From JBNGDW01 sp049975325 (GTDB taxonomy: Bacteria; Cloacimonadota; Cloacimonadia; JGIOTU-2; JBNGDW01): a stretch of DNA of 23,678 bases. Location of the stretch: NCBI GenBank assembly GCA_049975325.1, contig JBNGDW010000016.1, positions 1 to 23,678 on the forward strand, written 5' to 3'. The first letter of the stretch is position 1; each line of letters opens with the position of its first letter. This document shows, piece after piece, positions 14,134-23,110 of the stretch. Made by a program: the position numbers and the translations under genes. The notes below the pieces were generated by a model. The model did no database searches. It was given only the letters and a program-made list of their open reading frames with translations, and was not told the DNA's origin.

Positions 14134-15154
14134 ACAAGCAGACCAGGGCAACACACCTGCATCAGTTAGAAGAGAAATCACCTTAATTATACACTCTAAT
14201 GAAAAAATACGCATTGATAAGTATCTTGCGGGGCTGGGGATAAAAGAACTTCTTTCCCGCAGCTTTATTGATACACTCTTTGAATCAAACCTTATAACCG
14301 TCAACGGAAAAATTGCAAAGAAAAGCGATCAGATCAGAAATTTTGGTATTGTAAAAATTAGAATTCCTGAGAGGCCGGAACAAAAACTCATCCCTGAAAA
14401 AATTGACCTTGATATTGTTTATGAAGATGAAAATATTGCAATCGTGAATAAACCTGCTGGAATGGTGGTCCACCCTAGCCCGGGGCATTACAGGGGCACG
14501 CTTGCGAATGCTCTCCTTTCCCATTTTGAGAGACTTTCAAATGAGAATTCTTGCCGCCCAGGTATTGTGCATCGCCTGGATATGAATACTTCCGGACTAA
14601 TGATCATAGCAAAAGATATCTATACGCATACTTTGTTGAGAAAGATGTTTGAAAGTCATGAAATAAAAAAGACATATCTCGCCTTCACAATGGGTAATCT
14701 AGATAAGAAAGAAGATACAATACACACCTATTATGGTAGAAATCCCAGGAATAGACAAAAAATGGCTGTATTACCAGAGGGGAAAGAAGCAATTACACAT
14801 TATAAAGTAATAAACTCATATCCTGGATTCGATCTCACAAAAATATTGCTGGAAACAGGCAGAACTCATCAGATTCGTGTGCATTTTTCACATTTACATC
14901 ATCCTGTTATGGGTGACAAGACTTATTCATCCAAAAGACAATTAATAAATTTGGTACCATTTTCTATGAAGGACACCATAAAATATATTCTTGAAAATAT
15001 ATTAACCAGACAGGCATTGCATTCTTATGAGATAGAATTTATACACCCTATTAGCCATGAAACTATCCACGCACATAAAGAATTACCTGATGATATGAAA
15101 AAAGTACTTGAGGTTGTTCAAGAAGATATGCCTGCAAATGCCAACTCTGGATAA
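14126..15154 (+). CDS. rluD: RluD-family 23S rRNA pseudouridine synthase
   Basis: Predicted 342-residue RluA/RluD-type pseudouridine synthase. The N-terminal part (about 28-80) is an S4-like RNA-binding domain (RIDKYLAGLG...LITVNGKIAKKSD). The catalytic domain has VNKPAGMVVHPSPGH (107-121), the active Asp D152 in GIVHRLDMNTSGLMI, and the GRTHQIRVHFSHL motif. RluD modifies helix 69 of 23S rRNA in E. coli. The exact target here is not certain because family members look alike. ATG 14126 overlaps the previous stop by 8 nt. The C-terminus extends slightly beyond the core. A 90-nt AT-rich spacer with no clear promoter follows. Confidence 0.92.
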   Translation: MNKQADQGNTPASVRREITLIIHSNEKIRIDKYLAGLGIKELLSRSFIDTLFESNLITVNGKIAKKSDQIRNFGIVKIRIPERPEQKLIPEKIDLDIVYEDENIAIVNKPAGMVVHPSPGHYRGTLANALLSHFERLSNENSCRPGIVHRLDMNTSGLMIIAKDIYTHTLLRKMFESHEIKKTYLAFTMGNLDKKEDTIHTYYGRNPRNRQKMAVLPEGKEAITHYKVINSYPGFDLTKILLETGRTHQIRVHFSHLHHPVMGDKTYSSKRQLINLVPFSMKDTIKYILENILTRQALHSYEIEFIHPISHETIHAHKELPDDMKKVLEVVQEDMPANANSG

Positions 15155-15244
15155 TCTCTAAATAAAAAATTATCATATATAAAGATTGACATAAATCTTT
15201 TGCTCAGAAAAAATTTCACAAAAATAGGTAATTAATTAAAGCCA

Positions 15245-16303
15245 ATGTATCACTTTATTGTTTTCGCGTTTTCATGCTTGCTTGTATACTTTTTTACATT
15301 CTTTGTAAAAAAGATTGCAATCAAATTAAACTTCATAGATAGACCAGAAGAAAGGAAGTTCCATAAAACTCCGACTCCACTTCTGGGGGGGATTGCTATC
15401 CTCATCGGAATGATAGTGACTTTCCTCATATCTATACTTGCTGGGAACCCAATAATGCCTGACTTCAATAGAGGACTATTCTTTTTCTTCCTTGGGGCTA
15501 TTTTAATCTCTGGTCTAGGTATTATAGACGATATTTTTGGTATGAGCCCTTATTTGAAATTTGCTATCCAGACAGCGATCGCTTTGACTTTCATGTTTGG
15601 AACAGGGGTAACTACAATACTGGGCGCATGGTATATTTCTGTACCCATTTTTTTACTCTGGATGGTGGGACTTATGAATGCCATGAATTTCCTTGATAAT
15701 ATGGATGGCATAACCGCTGGTATGGGCGCTATTCTCAGTCTTGGATATTGTGCCTTGGGAATACTATCTTCTAATCATTATCTATCATTTCTCTCTGCAC
15801 TTTTTATGGGTTGTTCCCTTGGATTTTTGTTCCACAACTTTCATCCCGCGAAAATCTTTCTGGGTGATGCGGGAAGCATGCTTGTTGGATACTCACTATC
15901 AGCCTTCGGGATAATGCTTTTACCAGAATTGCCAAATAACTTCACCCGATTGCTTCCGGTGCTTATGCTGTCATACGCAATTTTCGATATATCTCTGGTG
16001 AGTTTTACAAGACACAGAGATGGAAGATATGTATTTCAAGGAGGAAAGGATCACACAACCCATAGAATCGATACGGCAATGGGTTCGGTTAAAGTCACCG
16101 CATTTATGGTTTATTTTCTTAACATTCTATTGGTTCTGATTTCAGTAATCGTATTTAACATTAATAACCAGTACTTAACTCTAATCAGCACCATAATCTT
16201 CGCTGGATTATTCTTTTTCTTTGGCGAAAAATTAGATAATGTTCCAATTTTAATTACACAGAATCAGCTTAAACATAAAGAATCCCATTCCTCAAAATTT
16301 TAA
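15245..16303 (+). CDS. Undecaprenyl-phosphate glycosylphosphotransferase (WecA/TagO/MraY family)
   Basis: Predicted 352-residue polytopic membrane enzyme that transfers a sugar-1-phosphate, probably GlcNAc-1-P, from its UDP form to undecaprenyl phosphate, the first step of O-antigen or other surface glycan synthesis. The family motifs are in order: DRPEERKFHKTPTPLLGGI (32-50), GIIDDIFG (92-99, D95/D96), NAMNFLDNMDGI (145-156), FHPAKIFLGDAGSM (199-212) and DHTTHRI, the His-rich loop. About ten hydrophobic segments are visible. The His motif and lack of a MurNAc-pentapeptide pattern favour WecA/TagO over MraY. There is no good ribosome-binding site. It sits at the head of an envelope gene run. 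Confidence 0.9.
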   Translation: MYHFIVFAFSCLLVYFFTFFVKKIAIKLNFIDRPEERKFHKTPTPLLGGIAILIGMIVTFLISILAGNPIMPDFNRGLFFFFLGAILISGLGIIDDIFGMSPYLKFAIQTAIALTFMFGTGVTTILGAWYISVPIFLLWMVGLMNAMNFLDNMDGITAGMGAILSLGYCALGILSSNHYLSFLSALFMGCSLGFLFHNFHPAKIFLGDAGSMLVGYSLSAFGIMLLPELPNNFTRLLPVLMLSYAIFDISLVSFTRHRDGRYVFQGGKDHTTHRIDTAMGSVKVTAFMVYFLNILLVLISVIVFNINNQYLTLISTIIFAGLFFFFGEKLDNVPILITQNQLKHKESHSSKF

Positions 16304-16305
16304 AC

Positions 16306-17704
16306 ATGCCAATCCCATATTTTAGAAGAATATCTATTATTCTGTGTGTTGTCACACTATCAGCATGCACGAACCTGCCATACAAGAGAGTGGTAGACAC
16401 CTTTGAAAAAAGAGATTATCAAAATGCTATCTCGCAAATTAACGAGTATATCAACTCTGAAGAGGGAAATCCTGCCCTAAAGGTTAAGGCGCAAGAAATA
16501 AGATCGCAGTGCTATTATGAACTCGGACTGGAANNNNNNNNNNCAAGCAGCTGACTTCCTTTTCCTGGCAAATTCAGAACAGGCTGACAACATGCTTGAT
16601 GACTGCTACTATCATCTCAGCAAAGAGGCACTACAAGAAGACGAATATGAACTCGCTTATGTATACCTGAATTTTGTGATAGACAATCTATGGGATTCTG
16701 AATATACTGATAATATGTTATATACAAAATTAAAAATAGAATATGAACATCAGAATCAACCACAAAAATCATATGAAACATATCGGGTTCTGTGCAGAAA
16801 CTTCCCCCAAAGTGAATATCTTACATCTGCGGAAGCGATTGTAAGCTATTATATCCCAGATTTTTTAGTAGAAGCACGCAAAAAACAAGAAGATGGTAAA
16901 TTTGAGGAAGCCCTAAATAACCTCTTTTATTATTTAGAATACCCTGGCGATTATAGTTCGCAGATTAAGGAACTGATAGGAAATACCTACTTCTCGTTCG
17001 GTGAATTTTTGCAGGAGCAGGGCAAAATTAGAGAAGCGGAAGAAAACTTTAAAGCAGCAGTAGAATTTAATCCTCAGCTCTCCGAACCTGTGACAGAACA
17101 TCTGGATGAAATATGCTCAATATATATAAGAAACGGCGATAGATTGCTACAAGAACGGAAAATTGATGAAGCAATTGCTGAATACCAAGCAACATTCTCT
17201 ATTATTCAAGACTATCAACTTGCAAAAGAAAAAATAGCACAAGCCCAAGAAATAGCACAGAGAATCCGAAGAGCAGAGGAACTGACTGCCCAAGGAGATA
17301 AATTATTTAAAAATGAAGAATATGCCCAGGCAATGGAACTCTATCAAGAAGCATATCAATTAGACCCAATACCTCATATCCAAGAAAAAATAAATAATGC
17401 TTATCAATTGTTTCGGATAACAAATGATCCGGAAGCATATGCCATAGATATTATAAAAGGTTATCGTAACAGACTCATCCCCAGACGAATTACAGCTATA
17501 GAAGAAGAGGCAATGAATAAATTCCCGAAGGAAGATATCGCAGTAACACCTTGGCAGGTGCTCCGTGCAGTCTCAATGCATAGCTATGAAGTTAGGTATA
17601 CAATTATTACTCCAGAAAAAAACTATTTCTTCTTCTGGCTTGTTAGGCTGGAAACAGGGGAAATAGTCCCCCTGAATAGTGCAACCGAAGAGTTAATGAA
17701 ATGA
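16306..17704 (+). CDS. TPR-repeat lipoprotein, interrupted by an assembly gap
   Basis: One gene of about 470 residues is split by ten Ns. The front (16306-16533) gives a signal peptide with lipobox TLSAC (C21) and a helical repeat (YKRVVDTFEKRDYQNAISQ). The rear (16544-17704) continues with several tetratricopeptide-like repeats, for example EEALNNLFYYLEY, IREAEENFKAAVEFNP, IDEAIAEYQATFSI and YAQAMELYQEAYQLDP, then a compact C-terminal part ending IVPLNSATEELMK. Both sides end on codon boundaries at the Ns, so the frames join if the true missing length is a multiple of three. Such outer-membrane lipoproteins with TPRs often act as assembly scaffolds. The start is 2 nt after the previous stop and the end overlaps the next start by 4 nt. 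Confidence 0.8.
16534..16543. other. Scaffold gap (10 N)
   Basis: Ten Ns interrupt the TPR lipoprotein gene. Ten is a common placeholder, so the true size is unknown. It confirms that the window comes from a scaffolded assembly. Confidence 0.95.
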
Positions 17705-18350
17705 AAAGTATAAAAGCCTTTTCCTTGATCCTTCTGCTTATTTTTGCTAATACAATCTCATTGGCACAAACCAACACAAGCCAGCAATCGACTCTACAAG
17801 AACCCGAAAAAATTATTCAAGAAGAGAATTATAGTTCAATCTTGCCAATCGATAACCCCTATGGCTGGACCTCTGTTTCAGAATGGAAAGACGCACGAAA
17901 GAATCTCCAAAATGAACTGAAAATTTACCAGCAATATGAACAGCAAAAGCAATCTCATTTTGTAAATGCACTTAAATCTGTAATACTTCCCGGATGGAGA
18001 CACTTCTCTGCTCATCAATACACAAAAGGAACTATTCTCCTTGGGGCTGAAATCTTCATATTAGGCAGTGGCATCTATTATTACAGCACAGCAATGGATG
18101 ACTATGATAAGTATAAGTCTGCAAATCAGATAGATGAGATGTATCAGTATTACACTGCGCAAACTCTGCCTATAAAACTTCACAGATTATTCTGGGACTA
18201 AGTAGTCTTTTGTGGCTCTATACTATCCTTGATGCTGTTCAAGTGACTGAAGATTACAATCGTGGTTTATGGCAAGAATTACAAAAAGAACACTCTACAG
18301 TCTCACTCTCTTTTTATCCACAGAGAGTAGGCATAGAAACCAGATTTTAA
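17701..18350 (+). pseudogene. DUF5683-like envelope protein with a C-terminal frameshift
   Basis: A signal peptide (MKSIKAFSLILLLIFANTIS, cleaved near LAQ) is followed by a low-complexity Gln-rich region. A domain begins near residue 90 (ALKSVILPGWRHFSAHQYTK) with one or two hydrophobic helices. SxxLPGWxHFxxxQYxKG is what I associate with DUF5683. The frame ends at 18201 after 166 residues (ending LHRLFWD). The -1 frame from about 18182 continues as QIILGLSSLLWLYTILDAV, the expected next helix of this family, and ends at TAA 18348-18350. Adding one A to the A4 run at 18174-18177 restores a 216-residue protein. The next gene starts 2 nt after 18350, which supports the longer end. It could be an assembly error rather than a real break. 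Confidence 0.7.
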
Positions 18351-18352
18351 TT

Positions 18353-18751
18353 ATGAAAAGAGCAATTTTATTTTTTCTCCTCACTTTCATTTGTATAATC
18401 TCATGCTCTCTTGAGAGGACCAATCCACTTGACCCAATGGGAAGTTCTGATGTATACGAGCCACCTACTGTAGATTCAATCTGGATAACTGGGGAACAGT
18501 TAACATGGTGCATCCCCCAATATACCACCTCAACAAATGACACTATATATCCTGATGGTTATTATGTATATGCGGCAAAACGTTATGACAGTAAATACAC
18601 CAGAATAGAAACAAAATTAAGTGTAATGGATACCACGCTCAATATAACGGGCTACTGGTACGAGGATGGCTTTAGATGGTTCAAGGCGTCCTCGTATATA
18701 AATTACAGTGATACCTTAGAAGGACATCTCTCCCATCCAGTGACACGATAA
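18353..18751 (+). CDS. Small NPLDP-type lipoprotein
   Basis: Predicted 132-residue exported lipoprotein of unknown function. ATG 18353 gives MKRAILFFLLTFICIISC, a signal peptide with lipidated Cys at residue 18; a longer in-frame reading from 18269 overlaps the previous gene's end. The mature start ERTNPLDPMGS is typical of lipoproteins from FCB and related candidate phyla. The rest (WITGEQLTWCIPQY, PDGYYVYAAKRYDSKYTRI, DTTLNITGYWYEDG) looks like a single fibronectin-III-like beta sandwich, a fold I infer from the alternating pattern. It starts 2 nt after the repaired end of the DUF5683-like gene, so coupling is likely. Confidence 0.75.
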   Translation: MKRAILFFLLTFICIISCSLERTNPLDPMGSSDVYEPPTVDSIWITGEQLTWCIPQYTTSTNDTIYPDGYYVYAAKRYDSKYTRIETKLSVMDTTLNITGYWYEDGFRWFKASSYINYSDTLEGHLSHPVTR

Positions 18752-18775
18752 GAAAACTTTCTGGCTCTAAGGAAT

Positions 18776-20962
18776 ATGGATATACAAGAACGCATTCTAT
18801 CATCTCTTAATGAAAAGCAAAAGGAAGCCGTCACCTGCACACAGGGACCCGTTCTTATTCTTGCGGGTGCGGGGAGTGGGAAGACCCGGTGCATTGTGAA
18901 TCGTATCGCATACCTTATTGCAGTGGAAAAAGTCCACCCTTCCAATATCTTAGCAATGACTTTCACAAATAAAGCTGCAAATGAGATGAAAACACGATTG
19001 GAACATCATTTTAATATCCGGACAAGAGGGCTATGGATAGGAACATTCCACTCAATGTGTGCAAGAATCCTACGAGCGGAGGCAGACAGCCTTCCCTTAT
19101 CAGAGGAGTTTACTATATTTGATGAAGATGACCAAAACAGTGTGATGAAAAAAGTTATAAAGGAACTCAACCTCCCTACCACTAATTTTCCACCTAAAAA
19201 GGTGCTAAGTATTATATCACTCCAAAAAAATAATCTGGTAACACCTGATATTTATGCAAAAAACAATGATTCTTATTATGCTAATACGATTGGAAAAATT
19301 TACGAGTTTTATCAAAACTATCTTATAAAAAACAATGGTGTAGATTTTGATGATTTATTGGTATATACGGTTCGGCTTTTTAAATCTAAGCCAGATATCC
19401 TCAAAAAATATCAGAAGAAGTTCCACTATATAATGATTGACGAATACCAGGACACTAATTTTGTCCAATACAGATTCGCATATCTTCTTGCAAAATCTCA
19501 TAAAAATATATGTGTTGTGGGGGACGATGATCAGTCCATCTATAGCTGGCGAGGTGCTGATATTCGCAATATTCTTTCATTTGAAGATGACTATGAGCAA
19601 CCAAAAGTGATTCGGATGACCCAAAACTACAGGTCTTCAGCCGTTGTGCTTGCCGCTGCAAATGAACTAATTGCAAATAACGAATCTAGGCACCCAAAAG
19701 AACTTTGGACTGCCAACAGTGAGGGGAATAAAATAAAATTATATGAATGCCAAACTGGCTCTCAGGAAGCCCTGGCAGTCGCAAAACGAATTAAGGAACT
19801 GGTGGAACATGGAATAGCTGATTATAGAGATATTGCTATTTTTTACCGCACCAATGCACAATCACGAGAATTTGAAACCCGATTTCTTAGAGAGCAAATT
19901 GATTATCAAGTTATAGGTGGAACTAACTTTTATCAACGCAAAGAAATAAAAGATGTCCTGGCTTACCTTAAAACATTTGCAAATCCAATAGATAACGAAA
20001 GCTTACTCCGAATTATTAACTTCCCCAAAAGAGGCATAGGCCCCACCACTATTGCCAAACTGGTTGAGTTCGGAGCAAAAAAGGGAATTTCACTCTATCA
20101 GGCATTACAGCATCTGGATGAGATAACCACCATTCCAGCAGCATCTTATACATCGCTTAAATCTTTTTACTCTTTTATGGAAGAGTTTCAGACAAAATCG
20201 CAATCTCTACTCATTAATGAGCTGATTAAACAGCTGGTAGAAAAACTCAATCTTCTGGAAATCTACAAAAATGAAGAGACAGTAAAAGGAGAAACCAGAG
20301 CTGACAATGTAAAAGAACTCATTGCTTCCACCGATGAGTTTGTAGAAAACTATCGTAATGATACGGGTGAGAAACCAGGTCTTGCCGAATATCTACAAGA
20401 TATATCCCTCCTTACCGATATAGATCGAACCAGTTCATCAAATAATGTTGTTTCCCTTATGACTATGCATAATGCCAAGGGGTTGGAGTTTCCATATGTA
20501 TTTATTGCGGGAGCCGAAGAAGGGCTTATCCCTCATAGCAACTCCATGGAGTCCCTTTCTCAAATTGAAGAAGAGCGTCGCCTATTTTATGTGGCTATGA
20601 CACGGACTATAAAGGAACTAACTATATCCTATGCAAACTCAAGACGAGTTTATAATTCCCTTATGCCTTGTCTCCCCTCCAGGTTCTTGGGTGAGATGGA
20701 TAGTAAGTATTTCGAGAGGATAGAATATAATGAGCAAATAAGTAAAGATATACCCTTCGCTCCATATACAAAGGCAAGAAGCCAGTATAATTGGAATACG
20801 CATCACAAAAAATTTCGGGTGGGACAGCGTGTTTCTCATCCCGAATTTGGAACCGGCATGATTCTTTCTGTAAGAAATGAAGGAGAGTTGACAAAACTTA
20901 CTATCTCATTTGATAATGGAAATCTGAAAACAATAATTGCAGATTATATTGAGATCTTATGA
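18776..20962 (+). CDS. pcrA: ATP-dependent DNA helicase, PcrA/UvrD type
   Basis: Predicted 728-residue superfamily 1A 3'-5' helicase acting in repair and replication-fork rescue. Motifs in order: LNEKQKEAVT (Q motif, 11-20), AGAGSGKT (Walker A, 30-37), AMTFTNKAANEMK (Ia), DFDDLLVYTVRLF, IMIDEYQDTN (II), GDDDQSIYSWRGAD (III), TQNYRSS (IV), VSLMTMHNAKGLEFPYVFI (V) and EEERRLFYVAMTRT (VI). The last 50 residues (RVGQRVSHPEFGTGMILSV...) form the Tudor-like domain that binds RNA polymerase in PcrA and UvrD. AAGGAA just before ATG 18776 is a weak, close site. The stop overlaps the next start in ATGA, an unusual partnership with an outer-membrane protein gene. Confidence 0.95.
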   Translation: MDIQERILSSLNEKQKEAVTCTQGPVLILAGAGSGKTRCIVNRIAYLIAVEKVHPSNILAMTFTNKAANEMKTRLEHHFNIRTRGLWIGTFHSMCARILRAEADSLPLSEEFTIFDEDDQNSVMKKVIKELNLPTTNFPPKKVLSIISLQKNNLVTPDIYAKNNDSYYANTIGKIYEFYQNYLIKNNGVDFDDLLVYTVRLFKSKPDILKKYQKKFHYIMIDEYQDTNFVQYRFAYLLAKSHKNICVVGDDDQSIYSWRGADIRNILSFEDDYEQPKVIRMTQNYRSSAVVLAAANELIANNESRHPKELWTANSEGNKIKLYECQTGSQEALAVAKRIKELVEHGIADYRDIAIFYRTNAQSREFETRFLREQIDYQVIGGTNFYQRKEIKDVLAYLKTFANPIDNESLLRIINFPKRGIGPTTIAKLVEFGAKKGISLYQALQHLDEITTIPAASYTSLKSFYSFMEEFQTKSQSLLINELIKQLVEKLNLLEIYKNEETVKGETRADNVKELIASTDEFVENYRNDTGEKPGLAEYLQDISLLTDIDRTSSSNNVVSLMTMHNAKGLEFPYVFIAGAEEGLIPHSNSMESLSQIEEERRLFYVAMTRTIKELTISYANSRRVYNSLMPCLPSRFLGEMDSKYFERIEYNEQISKDIPFAPYTKARSQYNWNTHHKKFRVGQRVSHPEFGTGMILSVRNEGELTKLTISFDNGNLKTIIADYIEIL

Positions 20963-21903
20963 AAAAGATAATCGTTATATTTATAATTATTTTTTGTGCG
21001 AGCAGCCTTTCTGCTACAAAATATGCAGGCGAATTTCTTAATCTTGGCGTAGGTGTAAGGGCTATTGGCATGGGTAATAGCTTTGTGGCTATTGCTGATG
21101 ATCCAAGTACAGTATACTGGAATACTGCTGGTATGCAGCTTACAAATGAAATCAGCCTTGATCTTATGCACGCTGAGCAGTTCGTGGGAGAACTAAAATA
21201 CGATACATTTTCTATGATATATCCTTTCGAAAGCAATGATATGCGAATTGGATTTCTACTGACTCGAATCGGAATCTCTGACATCCCACTTACTGAATTA
21301 GAAGTTCCAGAAGATACTTCTACAGTATATGTAGATAAATATGTTAGTGATTCTGAATATACCTGTTTTCTTGGATTCTCTTCTTCTTTTTCTCCCAAAA
21401 TTTCCTGGGGAGTGGGAAGTAAATTTATCTACAAAGACAATGGAGTTATGACTGCCACTGGCCTGGGATTAGATATCGGCTTTCTTTTTAAAATCAGCGA
21501 GAAAGTGGACATTGGAGTAAATCTGCGCGATATCTTCTCCAGCCCTATCTGGTGGGACAATAATACAACAGAACGAATTTATCCCAGTATTCTGGCAGGA
21601 GTTGCTACTGATTTTACCTTCCCAATAATCAATAGACCGGCCCGGCTCGGAATCCAATCTAACATACTTTTTGAAGGACGTGACTATGCTGCTCAACTCA
21701 ACTATAAAAACATGAGTATAGATTTTAATGCTGGGCTCGAAATTAAGCTCGCAAATTTCATCTCCTTGCTTGCGGGGATTGAACAGAAAAATCCAACGGC
21801 TGGCATTAGCCTTACATACAAACAGTTTGCTGTTAATTACGCATTTCACAGTCATTCAGACTTGAACACTACACATAGAGTATCTATTGGAGCAGAATTC
21901 TGA
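20959..21903 (+). CDS. PorV/UPF0164-family outer-membrane beta-barrel protein
   Basis: Predicted 314-residue outer-membrane protein. A signal peptide (MKKIIVIFIIIFCASSLSA) precedes the mature start TKYAGEFLNLGVGVRAIGMG. The stretch that follows, NSFVAIADDPSTVYWNTAGM, is the hallmark of the UPF0164/PorV-PorQ group (FadL-like barrels). Alternating beta strands fill the rest, and the chain ends in Phe (HRVSIGAEF), the Bam recognition signal. PorV proteins in Bacteroidetes help type IX secretion; in other phyla this family is broader and its role unknown. No other type IX genes lie in the window. ATGA overlap couples it to the helicase gene. Confidence 0.88.
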   Translation: MKKIIVIFIIIFCASSLSATKYAGEFLNLGVGVRAIGMGNSFVAIADDPSTVYWNTAGMQLTNEISLDLMHAEQFVGELKYDTFSMIYPFESNDMRIGFLLTRIGISDIPLTELEVPEDTSTVYVDKYVSDSEYTCFLGFSSSFSPKISWGVGSKFIYKDNGVMTATGLGLDIGFLFKISEKVDIGVNLRDIFSSPIWWDNNTTERIYPSILAGVATDFTFPIINRPARLGIQSNILFEGRDYAAQLNYKNMSIDFNAGLEIKLANFISLLAGIEQKNPTAGISLTYKQFAVNYAFHSHSDLNTTHRVSIGAEF

Positions 21904-21909
21904 AACTTC

Positions 21910-22034
21910 ACTGGATGAAATCCTCCAGTAAGAACTGCTTCTCCTTAAGTAAGTTGTATCAAAAATAATTAAGATATGTTGTTCCCATGCGGTTATGGGG
22001 AACAAAGAATAATCTAAAATACTGCTTTTAGCAG
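21910..22034 (+). promoter_or_regulatory. Hairpin-rich leader before homoserine dehydrogenase
   Basis: The 159-nt gap holds three stem-loops. ACTGGA (21910-21915) pairs with TCCAGT (21924-21929). The strongest is TTGTTCCCAT (21979-21988) with ATGGGGAACAA (21995-22005), ten pairs with one bulged G and a 6-nt loop. CTGC (22022-22025) pairs with GCAG (22031-22034). None has a T-run, so a Rho-independent terminator is not supported. They may end the porV-like transcript or regulate hom. Confidence 0.4.
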
Positions 22035-22062
22035 GTGCTATAACATAGTAAGGAGAATGATT

Positions 22063-23076
22063 ATGAAAACAAAACTCATTCTAATCGGGTGCGGCACCGT
22101 AGGCAAAGGACTACTACAAATTATTCATGAGAAGCAAGCACCGATCACTGTTATTGGAATTTCTGACAAACTCAGCGGCTCGCTTCTTGACCCCAATGGA
22201 ATTGACATACCCTATCTATTGAACATATTCGCACAAGGTGGCAAAGTCTCGGACTATGATAAAGCCAGCCCCTCTGCTATAAAAGGGCTTGATCCAATCG
22301 AGACCATCCAGCAAAGTGATGCAGATATTATGGCTGAGATGACTTATACAAATATTAAAAGTGGACAACCTGCCACATCCTACATTGAAGCAGCACTAAA
22401 AAAAGGTATCCATGTTACTACATCAAACAAAGGGCCTGCTGCACTTTATTATAGAAAACTTGCTCGGCTTGCTGAAGAGAACAAAGTAAAATTCCTGTTT
22501 GAAGGCACCGTAATGAGCGGTACCCCTGTATTCAATCTTGCGAGAGAGTGCCTGCACGGATGTGCTATCACGGAGATAAAGGGAATACTAAATGGCACGA
22601 CTAACTTCATTCTTACAAAGATGGAGAGAGAGGGCTGGTCTTACCAGCAAGCCCTAACGGAAGCACAAAAACTCGGATACGCAGAAGCGGACCCCACGGC
22701 TGATGTTGAAGGATTGGACGCACTGGCAAAAATCGTAATATTAAGCAATGTTCTCTTGGGTGGCGATATAAGCCCCGAGGGGGTTCAATGCCAGGGTATT
22801 ACAAAAATCTCTTTGGAAAAAATAAGAGAAGCTGCCACTGAAGGTACGCGCTACAAACTGATAGCAGCCACTAAAGCTGAAAATGGCAAAATAGCAGCAT
22901 CTGTAAAGCCTATAAAAATACCTTTAACCGATCCGCTGGCAAGTGTAGATGGTGCTCTCAATGCCTTAACCTTTGACACTGATTTATTGGGAAAAGTAAC
23001 AATACAGGGACCAGGTGCTGGAAAAATTGAAACAGGATTTTCAATCTTTACTGACATCCTGAGTATAATAAAATAA
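22063..23076 (+). CDS. hom: Homoserine dehydrogenase, short form without ACT domain
   Basis: Predicted 337-residue NAD(P)-dependent enzyme that reduces aspartate semialdehyde to homoserine, the branch point to threonine and methionine. ATG 22063 has AAGGAG (22050-22055) 7 nt upstream; ATG 22057 is too close. The nucleotide-binding motif is GCGTVGKG (9-16). TSNKGP has K123, and FEGTVMSGTPV is the family core. The signature from A201 to K223 (AQKLGYAEADP then TADVEGLDALAK) matches the homoserine dehydrogenase pattern, with acid residues E208 and D219 and Lys K223 equivalent to catalytic residues of the yeast enzyme. The regulatory ACT domain is absent, so threonine feedback is not expected. It is followed 34 nt later by an aldehyde dehydrogenase, not by the usual thrB or thrC. 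Confidence 0.9.
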   Translation: MKTKLILIGCGTVGKGLLQIIHEKQAPITVIGISDKLSGSLLDPNGIDIPYLLNIFAQGGKVSDYDKASPSAIKGLDPIETIQQSDADIMAEMTYTNIKSGQPATSYIEAALKKGIHVTTSNKGPAALYYRKLARLAEENKVKFLFEGTVMSGTPVFNLARECLHGCAITEIKGILNGTTNFILTKMEREGWSYQQALTEAQKLGYAEADPTADVEGLDALAKIVILSNVLLGGDISPEGVQCQGITKISLEKIREAATEGTRYKLIAATKAENGKIAASVKPIKIPLTDPLASVDGALNALTFDTDLLGKVTIQGPGAGKIETGFSIFTDILSIIK

Positions 23077-23110
23077 ATGTTTAACATTGACTATCATAGA
23101 GGAGGAAAAT

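Noticed and set aside
15186..15191. TTGACA upstream of the WecA-like gene, and similar strings at 5665 and 6971
   Set aside because: No acceptable -10 element at 15-19 nt downstream, so promoters are not called.
20959..21903. Type IX secretion system locus suggested by the PorV-like protein
   Set aside because: No other type IX components or CTD cargo proteins are in the window, and the UPF0164 family is wider than PorV.
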